64,000 nt of DNA from Theodoxus fluviatilis (taxonomy: Eukaryota > Mollusca > Gastropoda > Cycloneritida > Neritidae): assembly GCA_034096865.1 (NCBI GenBank), contig JAWQFJ010009607.1, forward strand, positions 10,001-74,000. Reading direction: 5' to 3'. Under the pieces are notes generated by a model that ran no database searches, was not told the origin of the DNA, and saw nothing but the letters and a program-made list of their open reading frames with translations. Shown in pieces: positions 39,445 through 50,599 of the stretch. A program made the translations under genes and the position numbers. Within the stretch, counting starts at the first letter, position 1. Every line of letters starts with the position of its first letter.

Positions 39445-40434
39445 TTAGAGTAGAGCATCTGTGAATACTCGAACCGAGGTGGTCACCCCTGTATCTATGG
39501 TGGCAGTAGCATAGCTCAGTGAGGTTCTGAACTCTGTTGGTTGCACATTTTGAAGAACCTCCTCTTCTTTGTCTCTCTCCCACATTATTTTAGTCATCGT
39601 CTGTCCATCACTTGCTTCTGTATCTAACCTTTTTTCTGATCCTATCTGAATCACAAGAGGCATATGATTGGACTCTACCTTCGATTCAATAGTTACCATG
39701 ATTTTCGTGTTGATACTAGTACTTGTGATTAAACAATAGTAAACAACACTGTCTCCATGTTGAGAGACATAGGTACACTTTCCTTCTGTATCACCCCTAT
39801 TGCTTTCGTTTAATATATGAATATGGTACACCTTACAGAATTATTTTAAAATATCTCCAAACTGGTTTGACATCATATCTTGTGAATATTGGAGAGAACC
39901 GCTATCTGGGACACAAGCAGTATTCATTTTCCTGTTCGTTATCCTCATCATCATCATCAATATGTAAATTCCAGTTACTAGTTATTGCATTGAAATCTCC
40001 ACAGATAATGATATTCGAGTTTGGAAACTTTTTGGCACATTAAGCAACTTTTTTTTTCAAGTAAATGTATATTACATTTAGTCTCTGTCTCTGTAATAAG
40101 TAGAGTCTGTTGGCGGGATGTAAATAACATACAAGATAAGATTCTCTAAAGCAGAATTACACATTTTGGCAACAACCATATTGTCAAAATTACAAGGTAT
40201 TTGAGAGACAGTTGTTGGATATGACTTTTTAACCAGAACTACTACCCCACCGGATTGTCGACCCTGGTGAGACAACTTGACTGCTGGAGAGTGGAGTACA
40301 ATGTAGTTATTGAAATAGATGGTAAAGTCAAAATCAGGTGAGGTGAAGGTCCCCACGAAACGGCACACATTGAAAGTGGACACATACTGCACAAAGCTTG
40401 GTTCACTTAGCCTTGCAGCGAGGCCTTTCCACAT
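39445..40434 (-). pseudogene. LINE A copy IV endonuclease
   Basis: 40434-40078 covers GLAARLSEPSFVQYVSTF, QSGGVVVLVKKSYPT and LYVIYIPPTDSTYYRD. 39831-39445 covers GKCTYVSQHGDSVVYYCL and ESNHMPLVI (SDH position). The intervening region, with a VNSNIIICGD-like stretch near 40000, is frameshifted. The first residues of the fold (LDILCWNVE-like, near 40440) are out of frame. Confidence 0.75.
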
Positions 40435-40774
40435 TCCAACATAAAATGTCTAAATTGTCTGACCTTGTGGTACCCAGAGTTCTCTCTATCCTCGGTTGTC
40501 TGGGATCGTAGGGGTGAGGGCATCAGCCTTGGGCTCCATCTAGGCATGTCCACCCTGGTTGCAGAGGTTTTCTGGTACCGCAGGAGATAGGGCGTCGGCC
40601 TGACCGTCAGGTGTGGGGGGAGCAAGTGGGAGCGGAACCTTGCGGCCTCGCTCCCTCAGTGTGGCGCAGTCTTCCACTCTACACATTCTGTCGGCCGTCG
40701 AATACCGCTGATGTATCCTCTGCACAGCTATTCGAGGGTGGGGGTCTGTCCATCTCCGTTCTCGCATCATCAAA

Positions 40775-41754
40775 TTAATCTACTTTCTGGTCTTCTTCAC
40801 CGTTGTTTGTTTCTGGCGGCTCCTCTGTCTGAGAGGAGCTCGGCTGTGTGGTATCTGTGACAACCCAGTCGAGCAGGGTGCGCTGGGTACACTCTGCACG
40901 CTCCTTACGTGCATAACGTGAGCCACCACTGGGTGAAGTGTTGGCCCGTTTGCTCACGCTAGCACGCTTCTCCCAAGCCGACGGAGCACCAGGAGTTTAT
41001 CCTTTAGTCGCACTTGTTGACTGCATTTTGTCACGTGCTTCACTGACCTGGCTCGAGATTGTGATAGATTCGGGTATAGCATTCTTACGTCAGTTTTGGC
41101 TGTTACTGGCGGCTGACCTTCGCCTCACAAAAACGCGATGTCCGTACTATCTTCTGTTGTTTGTTGGCTGATCCCTGTATGATGTATGAGGGTGTTTGAG
41201 ACTAAAACAGCCTGAGCACTGTGAGGTTGCAGTTCAACATTAGAGATAGTTATGAGATTGCTCTCATTTATCCTAATTACTCGCTTTCTATTCTCTCTGG
41301 GGGAACGTGGAGGGTGTGAATCTGGCCGACTTGCGCGCATGGAAGTGCCGCTCCTCTGCAATCCAGGCCTTCTATCACGGATATGCTTTCCTGGCTCTTT
41401 TCTTCTGCACTGTACTGCGAGCCGTGGAGACGCCGCAGCCTTTGTGCCCGGTAGAAGCGTTCTCGATTTCATTTGTACCTGGTGGGGCTTGTGAAGTGGA
41501 GTTGAACGCTTCGGAGTCTCTGTAGAATAGCGGTTGTTCCAATTGTATCCGACTCGTCCCTGTCTCCGTACGTCGCGCAGTACAGCTGCCTGTCTTGTTG
41601 TCAGTTCGCAAGATACCTTCACTCCCTGTGACCGGAGATATTTTCTGCCTCTCAGTAGGAGTGCGAGCATGTTTGACCACGTGCTGAATGCTTCGAGGAT
41701 AGGTCGACTTCGCCCATTCTGGCTGTCTCGCGATCCGAGTCTCTGCACTCGCAC
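40775..41754 (-). pseudogene. LINE A copy IV ORF1, C-terminal half
   Basis: 41754-41125 begins MRVQRLGSRDSQNGRSRPIL, matching VRVQRLGPRNNQHRHARPIL of copy II, followed by GVKVSCELTTRQAAVLRDVR. The C-terminal piece 40957-40775 (ERAECTQRTLLDWVVTDTTQ) matches ERVAFTQRSLLDWVVKDSQR of copy II. The upstream coiled coil and 2A region are missing because the element is truncated at about 41995. Confidence 0.72.
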
Positions 41755-42004
41755 AATCCCTCGCTCTTACCAGTCGACATCAGAAACAGCTTCCCGGAGC
41801 AAATGCATCACAGCGTTCAGGCAGTCCCAATATGTTTCTTTCTCCCTCTCGGATCCCCAAAAAACCTGACGTTGTTCTTAATTGTATGTAGTTTTGTGTG
41901 CTTTCGCTGCCTCTCCCTCGTCAGGCCTTCCCAGACATTCACTTGTGACGTCTCTCAGCCATTCTTTTATTTCACTCTGCTCTATCTGAAATGCCTGACT
42001 ACAT

Positions 42005-42790
42005 TCAATCAGATGTTGGTACTGTTGCTGAGCAGGAAGCCCTCTCTGCTGCTTCAGCCATGGCCCTCAGGTACTTTGTGGATTGCCTCTTTGGGAGGCC
42101 AAGCCGTCTGCAGACTTTATGCGTGGAGTATCCCACGAAACCCCTCGCACCAATCTCTGCTGCGAGCACTGTGGCTCTGAAACCGTGGATGGCCAGGTGC
42201 TTGGTGAATGGTTCATATTTTGCAAGTTTCAACTGGTGCCACTCCTCCATCCTGCTTTCCATTGGGACAGTCAGTTCCAGCAGAATCATGGACCTGGCTC
42301 TCTCGGAGTACAGGACAATGTCTGGACGCTGACCAGTTTCTTTGATCTCTTGAGGGCACTGGCGGCTGTCACCCTTCAGATCCATGGCCATCTTCCAGTC
42401 CTGGGCAACATCTAGGATACTAGGGGACCTGCCTCCTCCTTGGATTGCCCAGGATTTCTCACCTTCCCTGACGAAGGTGCGTGGATGGTTGGCTGCTGCT
42501 CTGGACTCTTTGGCCGCCTCCATGGCTGTCTCTGTGACTTTTGCCAGGTGGTGGAACATTTTGTTGTGGCGCCATATGTAGCGGCCAAGACTGAGGGCTA
42601 CAGTGCAGCCTGACAGGATGTGGTTGCGGGTTTGCTTCTTCCTGCAGAGAGGACAACTGGCGTGCTCTACCTTTCCCCATTTGGCCAGATTTGCGTTGGT
42701 TGGCAACAAGTCATACGTCGCACAAATGATGAACGCCAGCCGGAGCGGGGCCATGTGCCAGATGTCATTCCAGGAGAGGATGCGCTGCAT
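42005..42790 (-). CDS. C-terminal zinc finger and PD-(D/E)XK-like endonuclease of family D LINE
   Basis: A 261-codon open frame. Near residues 46-60 a CCHC-like finger (CPLCRKKQTRNHILSGC), then WRHNKMFHHLA. The middle is linker. Residues 150-215 hold the nuclease-like core: RPDIVLYSERARSMILLELT (PD and E residues of PD-(D/E)xK), then VPMESRMEEWHQLKLAKYEP (basic residues) and GARGFVGYSTHKVCRRLGL. Restriction-like endonucleases of LINEs cut specific target sites. The C-terminal stop lies about 20 bp from the junction with LINE A copy IV. The frame is intact from residue 1, although upstream codons contain a stop at about 42825. Confidence 0.7.
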   Translation of the reverse strand: MQRILSWNDIWHMAPLRLAFIICATYDLLPTNANLAKWGKVEHASCPLCRKKQTRNHILSGCTVALSLGRYIWRHNKMFHHLAKVTETAMEAAKESRAAANHPRTFVREGEKSWAIQGGGRSPSILDVAQDWKMAMDLKGDSRQCPQEIKETGQRPDIVLYSERARSMILLELTVPMESRMEEWHQLKLAKYEPFTKHLAIHGFRATVLAAEIGARGFVGYSTHKVCRRLGLPKRQSTKYLRAMAEAAERASCSATVPTSD

Positions 42791-42950
42791 GACCGATTCC
42801 CAGGAAGTCCACTGGGCCTGTTGGGACTATTGCACAGCAGTCGTGACCCTTCTGGCTTCCTCCAAAACACGGACCTCACGGACGACACGGTCACGCTTTT
42901 CTCTGTCGCTGGCCTTGGACCACATCTGGGTACCCTCCTGATATCCTAGT

Positions 42951-44147
42951 TGTCAAGGTTGGTTTAGGTGTTAAAATGTTCGCATCACCAACCGACAGGT
43001 AAAAAAAAACAAATAAGGGACATTCCTTCCTCAGTAACTAATCACATTTAAGAACAAATGTCGCCACAAACATAATGTAACGTAAAACAACCTATTCACA
43101 TTACCCATAGACACCTTTCAAACCAAAACTCTCTCATTAAACGAAAGAAACGGAGAACAAAAAAAGCAAACAATTATTACAAATGAAAAACCTTATTAAA
43201 AAAACGCACAGAAATTAACCCAAAGCTTTTAGTATCAATTCTTTCAACTGTCCTCTTCAATCCATCTCTTAGTATTCAATTACCTTTCCCAATCAATCCT
43301 ACTACTACTCTCATCTTCCTTTATATCAGTTCTCTGCGCTCAATAGTGGGGCAAAAAATTTACATCCCGTGCAGCAGGGAACACGCCATTCTAGTTCACT
43401 AGAGACTTTGCCTACCGGCGAAAGTGTCTCTAGCCCAGTTGACATCACGTGAAGGAAGGTTTTCGTGCGAAATGTGCAAATGGAGGTCACACGAGAGGCT
43501 TGTGGGATAGCCGTTCTGCTCCCCGACATACGCCGTTAAAATAGTTCTAAGACTATTTCGCTCATAACTCTTGACTTTCTCTTGTTGAGGCAATAAATAA
43601 GCGTTTATTCGACAAAATAAAATGTTTGTGTTGAAATGGAAACAAGTTTTGACATCTGAATGATTTCTGTAAAAAGTGGAGAGAAAAACAGTATCCGAAC
43701 GAACTATTTTTGGCGCAATGCTGTAATGGGAAGGGTCAAGTCTATTACGCATTCATTGCGAACTGTGCCAGAGTCACGTGACTCGGGTTCACAGAATTAG
43801 AACACGCTCCACCAGGGTGATAAAAGCATGTTAAACACGCACGCAAAAGCAATAGTCCCGAGAAAATACAATCACAGACAAATAAAAAGCTGAGTGCTGT
43901 GATCAGCAAAACATTATCATTAATGGGATGGACAGATGGAGCTTTATCAAAGTATAATTTAAAGGTGCACAAATTACTACACTTAAAATAAATGCACAAT
44001 AATAAAAGAACCACAACCATAGATTTACACCTTCCACGAATCACGCAACAGACGCGGCAGGACAATTCTTACAAAATGAAAACAACAACTGAAATAAAGC
44101 CACCCAAAAGAGCCCCAAATAAAATAAAATAAATTTGAGTCGTGACA
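42951..44147. mobile_element. Solo LTR, 1197 bp
   Basis: Starts TGTCAAGG and ends CGTGACA, with CTAGT at 42946-42950 and 44148-44152. The inverted TGTCA/TGACA ends and the 5 bp duplication are standard for LTR retrotransposons. The first ~370 bp resembles the two LTR-like copies at 211 and 6441 (GGRACATTCCTTCCTCAGT, CTAATCACATTTAA). No internal gag-pol remains, so recombination between LTRs probably removed it. The orientation of the LTR is most likely plus. Confidence 0.85.
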
Positions 44148-44849
44148 CTAGTCCTGTCTTCCTTGTCTGGACATGCCCAACTACTTCCCTGGTCCTGAGC
44201 CCCTCAACAGCAGCATCCACGGCTTTCTGGGCATTCCATTTCCGTCCTGTCCTGAGCCTGGGAACGTTAATCTTAACGAGTGGATCGTTGGAGGTCTGGA
44301 ACATCATCTGAAGTCTGGCTTTCCCAACTCTGCAAGGGACTTCAGTGGCAGGCACAGTTTTATAGATCTGCCAAATAGCCCAACGTTGGAGAGACCTGGA
44401 GGTACTCCTCGCCACCTTCTGAGGAACTTGCTGATTGTGGATTCCAGTGCTTCCACGGCGTTGGTGCATATGTCGTACACAAGCAGCTTCCAGAGGAGTT
44501 TTGGGAGGAGGACGTGCTGAAATATCCACACCTTGTACCTCCCTTGCAGCCCGTAACCCTCAATCTTCGCGATTCCTCCTGTAGTGGCTTCATTTGTCTC
44601 CCTTGCTCGCGCGATGTCCTTCAAATTGTTGTCGTACACCCTGCCGAGGCTCTTCACTGACTGTTGGGAAACTGCTGAGATTGCCTCTTCCGCAACAGTG
44701 AAACTGACCCGAGGATTTATCTTGCCCTTCTTCAGCGAGAGGCTTCTGGATTTCTGTGGTTTGAATTTCATGCCTGCACAGGAGATGACCAACTGCAATC
44801 TGTCCATGATCTGTCTTGCCTCTTCTTCATGGCGTGTATAATCACTCAC
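44148..44849 (-). pseudogene. Family D LINE, post-RT region
   Basis: 44849-44304 is a 181-codon frame: DYTRHEEEARQIMDRLQLVI, GMKFKPQKSRSLSLKKGKI (post-catalytic thumb), QSVKSLGRVYDNNLKDIARA and VLLPKLLWKLLVYDICTNAV, AVEALESTISKFLRRWRGVP. A second frame (44529-44148) continues VPCRVGKARLQMMFQTSNDP and VPRLRTGRKWNAQKAVDAAV. The frames overlap, indicating a one-base shift near 44330. The last codons of the second frame (from KFILFYLG on) belong to the inserted LTR. Confidence 0.75.
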
Positions 44850-44871
44850 CCACTAAACCCACTTATCCATT

Positions 44872-44880
44872 CACACACAA

Positions 44881-44951
<71 letters not shown>

Positions 44952-45290
44952 CTCACTCACTCACTCGGTCGGTCAGTCGGTCACTAGGTCGGTCACTCGT
45001 CGGTCGGTCACTCGGTCGGTCACTCACTCGGTCGGTCACTCGCTCGGTCACTCGCTCGGTCGCTCGCTCGCTCACTCGCTCGCTCACTCTTTCACTCGGT
45101 CACTCACACATTCACTCGGTCACTCACACATTCACTTGGTCATTCGCTTGCTCACTCTCTCACTCAGTCACTCACACATTCACTCGGTCATTCGCACATT
45201 CACTTGGTCACTCACATATTCACTCGGCCACTCACATATTCATTCGGTCACTCGCTTGCCCGCTTTCTTGCTCGCTCCTTCACCTCGCTT
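44872..45290 (+). repeat. (CA)n plus (TCAC/TCGG)n minisatellite
   Basis: About 80 bp of CACA repeats, then about 340 bp of tetranucleotides mixing TCAC, TCGG, TCGC and TCAT (GTCGGTCACTCGGTCGGTCA). The frame across it (Arg-Ser-Leu-Thr rich) is not a gene. Confidence 0.88.
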
Positions 45291-46780
45291 AGTCATGCAG
45301 TTGCTCATTCGATAGTTCACTGGCTCACATGACGATTTACTCGTTCACTCATATGGCTGTTGTCTCTTGGTTCAAGGATCCCATGCTTATCCTACACAAT
45401 TATGTCTGTGACATTGTGGTCGGAGGATATCAAACGTGCTCGAACCTAGTCTTGAACATGAGAAGATTAGACGTCCACACCCCTTGAGTCGCTAATAGTT
45501 CACAAGGAAAGAATTCATGCAATGCAATTCGAGAATGGTGGCGCAGTTTATTTCGGGCAGCGCTGCCAAAACAGGCAAGACATGTCTTGAGGTGAGAGAC
45601 AAGGAGGAGATTTTGATATGAGGAAAATGTTATGGTAAATGTAGTACTTCTATTCGTCAGCATTAATTATTACTGCATGTAGAATTTTTTCTGGACAGCG
45701 AAAAGAAAAGATATACTTTTTTATATACCCAGGGAAAAAGCAGCCAAATATAACGATGCTCCATTAGCGAGAGAATGATAAGGCCAAAAAAAAGTTGTGG
45801 TTACTCTAACCCGACCGACCCTATTTTTTATGCCGACCCGAAACATTTTTTTCGATCATGCAAAGAAAAAACAGGGAAGACATCGACGGTAATTCACAAA
45901 TAGTGTGCTGTAGCATCTCCCCTGCCCTACGAGTACTCGGGAAATCCACTAGTTGCGTAAATAATATTTTCGGCGAAAGAGAAATTGCGATTTATGTTCA
46001 ATCTGGCGTCTTCACACACACAAAACTTTCAGGCCGACCTACCAACACCCCCCACCCCCCACCCCTACCCCCTTTTTGCACCAACACAACTTTTTTTTCT
46101 TTTGGCCTAATGGCAAAGCCTATTTATCTGCACTGACATTCGAGCTATTTCCAGAATGCAGTATGCACGAGGAGCGTAAGCGAAAGAGTGGATAGGTGGT
46201 CGAGGCTTTCTGAGCTGTCAGCCTTCGTATGCTCTTGAAGGCCTTTGACTTCCTGAATCATGGCTTTGCAACATGAGCATGTCGAGTCCAATTCCGCCAC
46301 ATATTTGCCTTTTACCCAATCGCGTAGGAAGACGCGGTTGATCAATTCTGTCCACCCTCCTGTCGAGGAATGAGTGGTTGCCACACAAAGGCAACGACGA
46401 GACTGCCGTCACGTTCTCCCAGAATATGAGAATGCGCGAGATGCTTACAGGAAGCCACGGTAAACTCATCCAGCGCTACTAGCACGCGGTAAGTACTTCA
46501 ACTTGACCCTGCGAGAGATCTGACCTGTCGTTGACCTGGAGTCTTACCTTGCTTATTATGAAGTGCGGATAGATGAGGGGGAGATGAATTGTAAAAGAAA
46601 GTGAGAAATAAAGAAGAAGAAAAAAACGTGTCTGCCCATTTTCTGAAAACCACGGCATTTTCCCCTCAAAGTGTTAACAAGACTTAGTCTCTTGAACGTA
46701 ATTTTGGTCGACATCTTCGAGAACTTTTAAAAGTCAGGTTCATATAATCTAAACCAAAATCCTCAACATTCCACGAAATG
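45291..46780. other. No recognisable gene
   Basis: Short frames only; that at 46145-46384 (minus, 79 codons with CSCCKAMIQEV) matches nothing I know. No repeat relation to other parts of the window was noticed. Confidence 0.3.
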
Positions 46781-46789
46781 GGATGTGGT

Positions 46790-48350
46790 GGACCCTATTT
46801 TGGATCCCGCGCACCTTGTTCCCAAGGGTGCGGAGAGACGTTGCAGCAGCTAGGCGCGTCGGCCTACCCGTCAGTCAGATGAGACGGCGTTACGCGTTGA
46901 ACTGCACTGCACAGTTGTCCTTGCCGCACGGAGAGATTGGTGCTGTAGCTGTCAGCAGTATCGCGAGACTGCATCTTTCCCTGTTCGTGGCGTCGTCATT
47001 AATTCGCGTCTGATCTTTCTCCTGACACCATTTTTTCCTCTGGTGGCCATTTTATCTCGTCTGACCTTCTATTATTTTGATTTTGTGGGTCTGGCCACTT
47101 CAGCATCGTACTCTTGAAACCTGACGACTCGGTTGCATCAACAGTTACTGCTCGCTGTTGCATGTAGCATGAGTCCTGTTCGACCGTTGTTTGTGGGGGT
47201 TCCTTTTCTTCCAAAGAAGCATATAGAGTCCTCACTTCATCAGGACAAAATGCAGTCTCGTCGGTAGATGAATATGTACACTCATAGACAGCAGTTGACA
47301 TGCAGGTCTGAACCACTGTCTGTCTGAACTGTTATTTTTTATGTTATCAACGTGTGTCGTCTTTTTATGTGTATTGTCGGGGATGTGTTTCCGTTTCTAT
47401 CTCGAAGAAAGGTTGTGGATAGGTCTCGCATATGGGAACAGATCAGGAGTTGCTGGGGCTAGCTGGAAAGAGGCATATCCACATTGTGTCTGTCCTCCTG
47501 TTCCATCCCATGCTCTCCACAGATGCTGAGTTGACCACCACTGCTTCTTATTGGAATTTCATTCCTAAGATTCTGAGAACTTTGGTATTGCGGCGATCTA
47601 TCACGGGGATGTCGTTAGTTTTTGCAGTTGAGGCGTCTGCAATTTCCCCGAGAAAATCCCACTATCCATCTGTGGGTCATTCCATCCGAGTGGCCTGTCA
47701 TCGTAGTATTGCTGGCCCCTGTTTTGAAGCTTATTTCTAAAGTGCAGTATCTTATTTTTGTAATAGGCTTGGCGACCTTGGCTGTGGAGTTCTGGCAGAA
47801 TGGTGTGCTTTTCTGTGAGGTCGTCAGAGAGTTGCAACCGTCTCATTCTGAGGGGCTCCCTGGTCCACTTCAAAAGCCTTACCGTGTCGTATCAAGTCTT
47901 CATTTTAGAGAGGACTTATTGAGGCGAGTTACTTTGCTTCCTCTCCTTGATTGCGCGCAATCTCTGGAACATCACAATGTCCCCCTCTGACCATCGGAGA
48001 GCACATCTCGGAAAATCTTAAGCTCTGTTGGAGATTTCTCCGTTGGTTCCTTGGTGGCTTTCAGGAAACCCCAAAAGCCTGATGCCATTCCTCTTCATGT
48101 TTATTTCGAATCCTTCAACTTTAACCTTGGTTGTTTTGATGCCGCTTAGGAGTTCGATGTGGACAATGTTCAGATAAAATTTGAGCCTCTCAACCTGAGA
48201 GTGCAATACAGCATTCCATCAGGAAAGATGAGCAAAGTTTTGTCTAAGTACACGTAGTTCCTTTATGCCTTGAAATGACATTCTGATCATCTCATGTTGG
48301 ATACAAAGCTCATGCAGCTCTGTTTCAATATTGATGCTCATCAGTGGAGT
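46790..48350 (-). mobile_element. LINE family A-like ORF1 remnant (copy V)
   Basis: On the minus strand, 48206-48018 has a coiled-coil-like stretch and INMKRNGIRLLGFPESHQ, matching the NNVRLFGVQEKES region of copy II. 47873-47601 has RRLQLSDDLTEKHTILPELH then GRQAYYKNKILHFRNK, matching the LRDLRRQGRVAYYRKDQLHY region. 47316-46999 is a polar C-terminal tail. Near 46855 CGGCCTACCCGTCAG matches the end of ORF1 in copies II and IV. It is diverged and broken, with no endonuclease after it. Confidence 0.6.
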
Positions 48351-48357
48351 CCCATGC

Positions 48358-48801
48358 TCAGCAAATGACAGAATGTACGAGCCAATGCGTATGTAAGTCA
48401 GGACATGTGGCAAAATCTTTCTGTTTTGCCCCTGCAGGCCCCGGTTTCATCTTGCTCGCTCTAGCAACATGATTTCCTTGTAGATGCTTGTCCACTCTGT
48501 TCTTAAACGAGTTCAGGCTCGGTGCCTCAACTACGCTATTCGGGAGGCTGTTCCACATGTTGATAACTCGCTGGGTGAAGATATGCTGTCGTAAAGCCGT
48601 ATTGCATCGGTTTTTCTTGAGCTTGTAGGCGTGACCTCTTGTGACACTATTATCATCGCAGGAAAACAGATTCTCTCCAATCTGGTACATGCCGTGCGTA
48701 TACTTGTACACTTCTATTAGGTCACCTCTAGTTCTTCTGTAGCACAGACTAGGGAGCCTCATCTTGACAAGTCTTTGTTCATATGTGAATTTGGAGAACA
48801 T
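48358..48801 (-). pseudogene. CR1-like LINE, C-terminal end of ORF2
   Basis: The 147-codon frame shows the terminal pattern of CR1/Jockey-type reverse transcriptases: YEQRLVKMRLPSLCYRRTRG, GDLIEVYKYTHGMYQ, TRGHAYKLKKNRCNTALRQH, RVINMWNSLPNSVVEAPSLN and SFKNRVDKHL. It carries no catalytic residues. The upstream end is cut at about 48800, where a different dispersed repeat begins. It is a third LINE type beside families A, B and L2. Confidence 0.8.
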
Positions 48802-48885
48802 TGGTGAAGGAGAAAGAAAGATTTTTTACGATGCGGGTCGTTTGTATCCTGGACGTTTTGTACCTAGTCGTTTCGTCTGCAACTC
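48787..48885 (+). repeat. Dispersed repeat, copy 1 (partner 50497-50595)
   Basis: GGAGAACATTGGTGAAGGAG, GATTTTTTACGATGCGGGTC and TATCCTGGACGTTTTGTACC match 50497-50595 with scattered differences. It is non-coding; the frame over it is not conserved. Confidence 0.7.
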
Positions 48886-48889
48886 GCAC

Positions 48890-49970
48890 TTACGTTATGG
48901 TCGAAGTAGATTGATGTTTACTTCGTCCGCTGAACCCTGTCAAGACTAATGCTCAAATGAATGAAGTATGATTTCATAATTTTTTCGGATTAATACAAAT
49001 GTATATCAAATACATCAGTTCAATTTAATCGAGTCAATTAATCGAGTACATGTCCACTAGGTGAAAAATGTGTTGAGTGGAACGCAAGTCAGAAAAGTTA
49101 CACTTGCAGTCTAAACAACAAAATGAATACAGTGTTTGTATTGAAAAATCAGGTCAATCTTTTCGTCGTTTGGTTCCACGACAAGAGTATGAAATCTTGT
49201 TTCCAGCAAGATTAGGAGCTTCTGCAAACAGAGGGTGAAAAGGGCAGGATTCTAACGCACTTTAGCCAGGCACTCACGAGCCATGAAAATAGATGCCGAC
49301 ACGTGACCCAAATTCTCGCACTCAGCTGCGCAAAGTTTGTGCTCTGTGTGATTCGGGTGTAATACTGCCAATAAACGTCGTTAAGCTTAAGATTACACCC
49401 GAATCACACGGACCGTTAAGGTGCATGGAGTACAGTACCGGTCAAGAGTCACAACAACCACTGACACCGACCATTTCAGCCTTCTTCATGATGCGTTAGA
49501 ATCCTGCCGTTGTCGTGGTGAACATGGCTGACAACGGTCAGAATGATTACTTGCTTGGTTTTTTCCTTGTCAAAACTTGTTATACCGTCAGATTGTTACC
49601 ACCATCAGATTTTCTGCAACTTTTCGAAGTGAATCTAGCCTAAAAACCTACCAGTTATGAATCGTGTTAACAGGATTGACTCGTTGCTTGTAGAATGACG
49701 GTACTCGGTAGCAGTACCACACACGGTGTGTGCGTGAATCACTGAATGAGTACGAATGCACATGTCTGGGTTGAACATCTATAATACACTTCCTCCTCTG
49801 TGTGAGTGTTAATTCAGCGTCTATGACATGCCAAAGGAAAGCAAAACATGTCATAATAGGAGCTTCCTGAACCTATCCATCATGTTTAAAATATATGGTT
49901 GATTGTTCCTGGGCCGATAGCTTAGAAGTGGATTTACATGCTTTACAAACTCTCCGTCATAGCAATTCTC
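48890..49970. other. No recognisable gene
   Basis: Contains an inverted repeat: TGTGTGATTCGGGTGTAA (49346) pairs with TTACACCCGAATCACACG (49392), arms about 18 bp with a ~28 bp loop. No coding region recognised. Confidence 0.35.
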
Positions 49971-50190
49971 AAATGGCTCAGCTGGTAGAGCGTTCGACTC
50001 TTGGTCATGCATGACCAGGTTTGATTCTGCGCTGAAACTTTTTTTTCTTCTCTTTTTTCGAGAGGTTGTGGTTTTTTTGTGTTTTTATGTGTGTATGTGT
50101 TTTCCCCCTCTTTTCTCGAGAGGTTGCGGGTTCGAACCCGATCTTTTTTTAAATGCCAAAACCTGGAGGTTCAGCGCCAGCGGTTTTTAT
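49971..50190 (+). repeat. tRNA-derived SINE, copy 1
   Basis: The head resembles tRNA-Lys: box A TGGCTCAGCTGGTAGAGC, an anticodon-arm-like GACTCTTGGTCATG, box B GGTTTGATTC. Two further T-arm-like blocks follow (GAGAGGTTGTGG..., degraded; GGTTGCGGGTTCGAACCCG), separated by T- and TG-rich linkers. It ends CCTGGAGGTTCAGCGCCAGC then GGTTTTTAT. Homology with the other copies continues about 35 bp upstream. Confidence 0.82.
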
Positions 50191-50462
50191 TAGTCTGTCT
50201 GTGTGTGTGTCTGTCCCGACTCCACGGCTTATATCTCAAAAACTACTGGACGGATTTCCTTGAGATTTTGCACACTGACTGGAAGTTAGGTCCCATTCAA
50301 TATTATCAAATTTTCAGAATCGAGGTTTGAAAAGAAAGTGACTTTTTTACATTTTGGTGTTGCAATGAAAATGATACAACAGACTCCATTTTGCAAAATC
50401 TGTGATGTGATCATTTGACGTCGAATAACGTGACGTCATTTGTCAGGAGATTTTAGAGCAGC
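50191..50462 (+). repeat. TG-headed dispersed repeat, copy 1
   Basis: A (TG)n head, then ACTCCACGGCTTATATCTCA, AACTACTGGACGGATTTCC and TGAGATTTTGCACACTGACT, continuing to a GACGTCGAATAACGTGACGT segment. Matches 53651-53926 almost throughout and 54506-54690 in part. It begins exactly where SINE copy 1 ends. No coding capacity. Confidence 0.82.
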
Positions 50463-50496
50463 ATGGATCCTATTATTGAATCAATGCGAGGAGAAT

Positions 50497-50595
50497 AAAT
50501 TCGAGAACATCGGTGAAGGTGAAAGAATGATTTTTTACGATGCGTGTCGTTTCGTATCCTGGACGTTTTTGTACATAGTCGGTTCGTACTAAGAC
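50497..50595 (+). repeat. Dispersed repeat, copy 2 (partner 48787-48885)
   Basis: GAGAACATCGGTGAAGGTGA and TTTTTTACGATGCGTGTCGT, aligning with the copy at 48787. Confidence 0.7.
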
Positions 50596-50599
50596 GGGC

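Larger units (their letters stand above)
37318..41995 (-). mobile_element. LINE family A, copy IV (split by a fold-back element)
   Basis: Minus strand: ORF1 C-terminal part (41754-40775), endonuclease (40434-39445), then the insertion 38527-39415, then the linker and RT (38505-37352). The reading frame resumes correctly across the insertion at CIRRTFI, with a duplicated ATGAAGG. It is truncated at its 3' side near 37318 and at its 5' side near 41995, where a LINE of another type begins. It is heavily frameshifted and diverged from copies I-III. Confidence 0.82.
42003..44849 (-). mobile_element. LINE with restriction-like endonuclease tail (family D), split by a solo LTR
   Basis: Minus strand: post-RT region 44849-44148, then solo LTR 42951-44147, then C-terminal endonuclease region 42945-42005. 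The frame resumes across the LTR (RKTGL joining to GYQEGTQ) once one CTAGT copy is removed. The RT catalytic core is missing because the copy is 5'-truncated at about 44850, close to a (CA)n array. Domain order is that of RLE-type LINEs (R2/R4/NeSL group). Confidence 0.75.

Noticed and set aside
44816..45292. 158-codon Arg/Ser/Leu/Thr repeat protein
   Set aside because: Translation of the CA and TCAC/TCGG minisatellite.
49971..50040. A functional tRNA-Lys gene
   Set aside because: Box A and B are present but the acceptor and anticodon stems do not pair and the sequence is repeated as part of a SINE, so it is tRNA-derived and not a tRNA gene.
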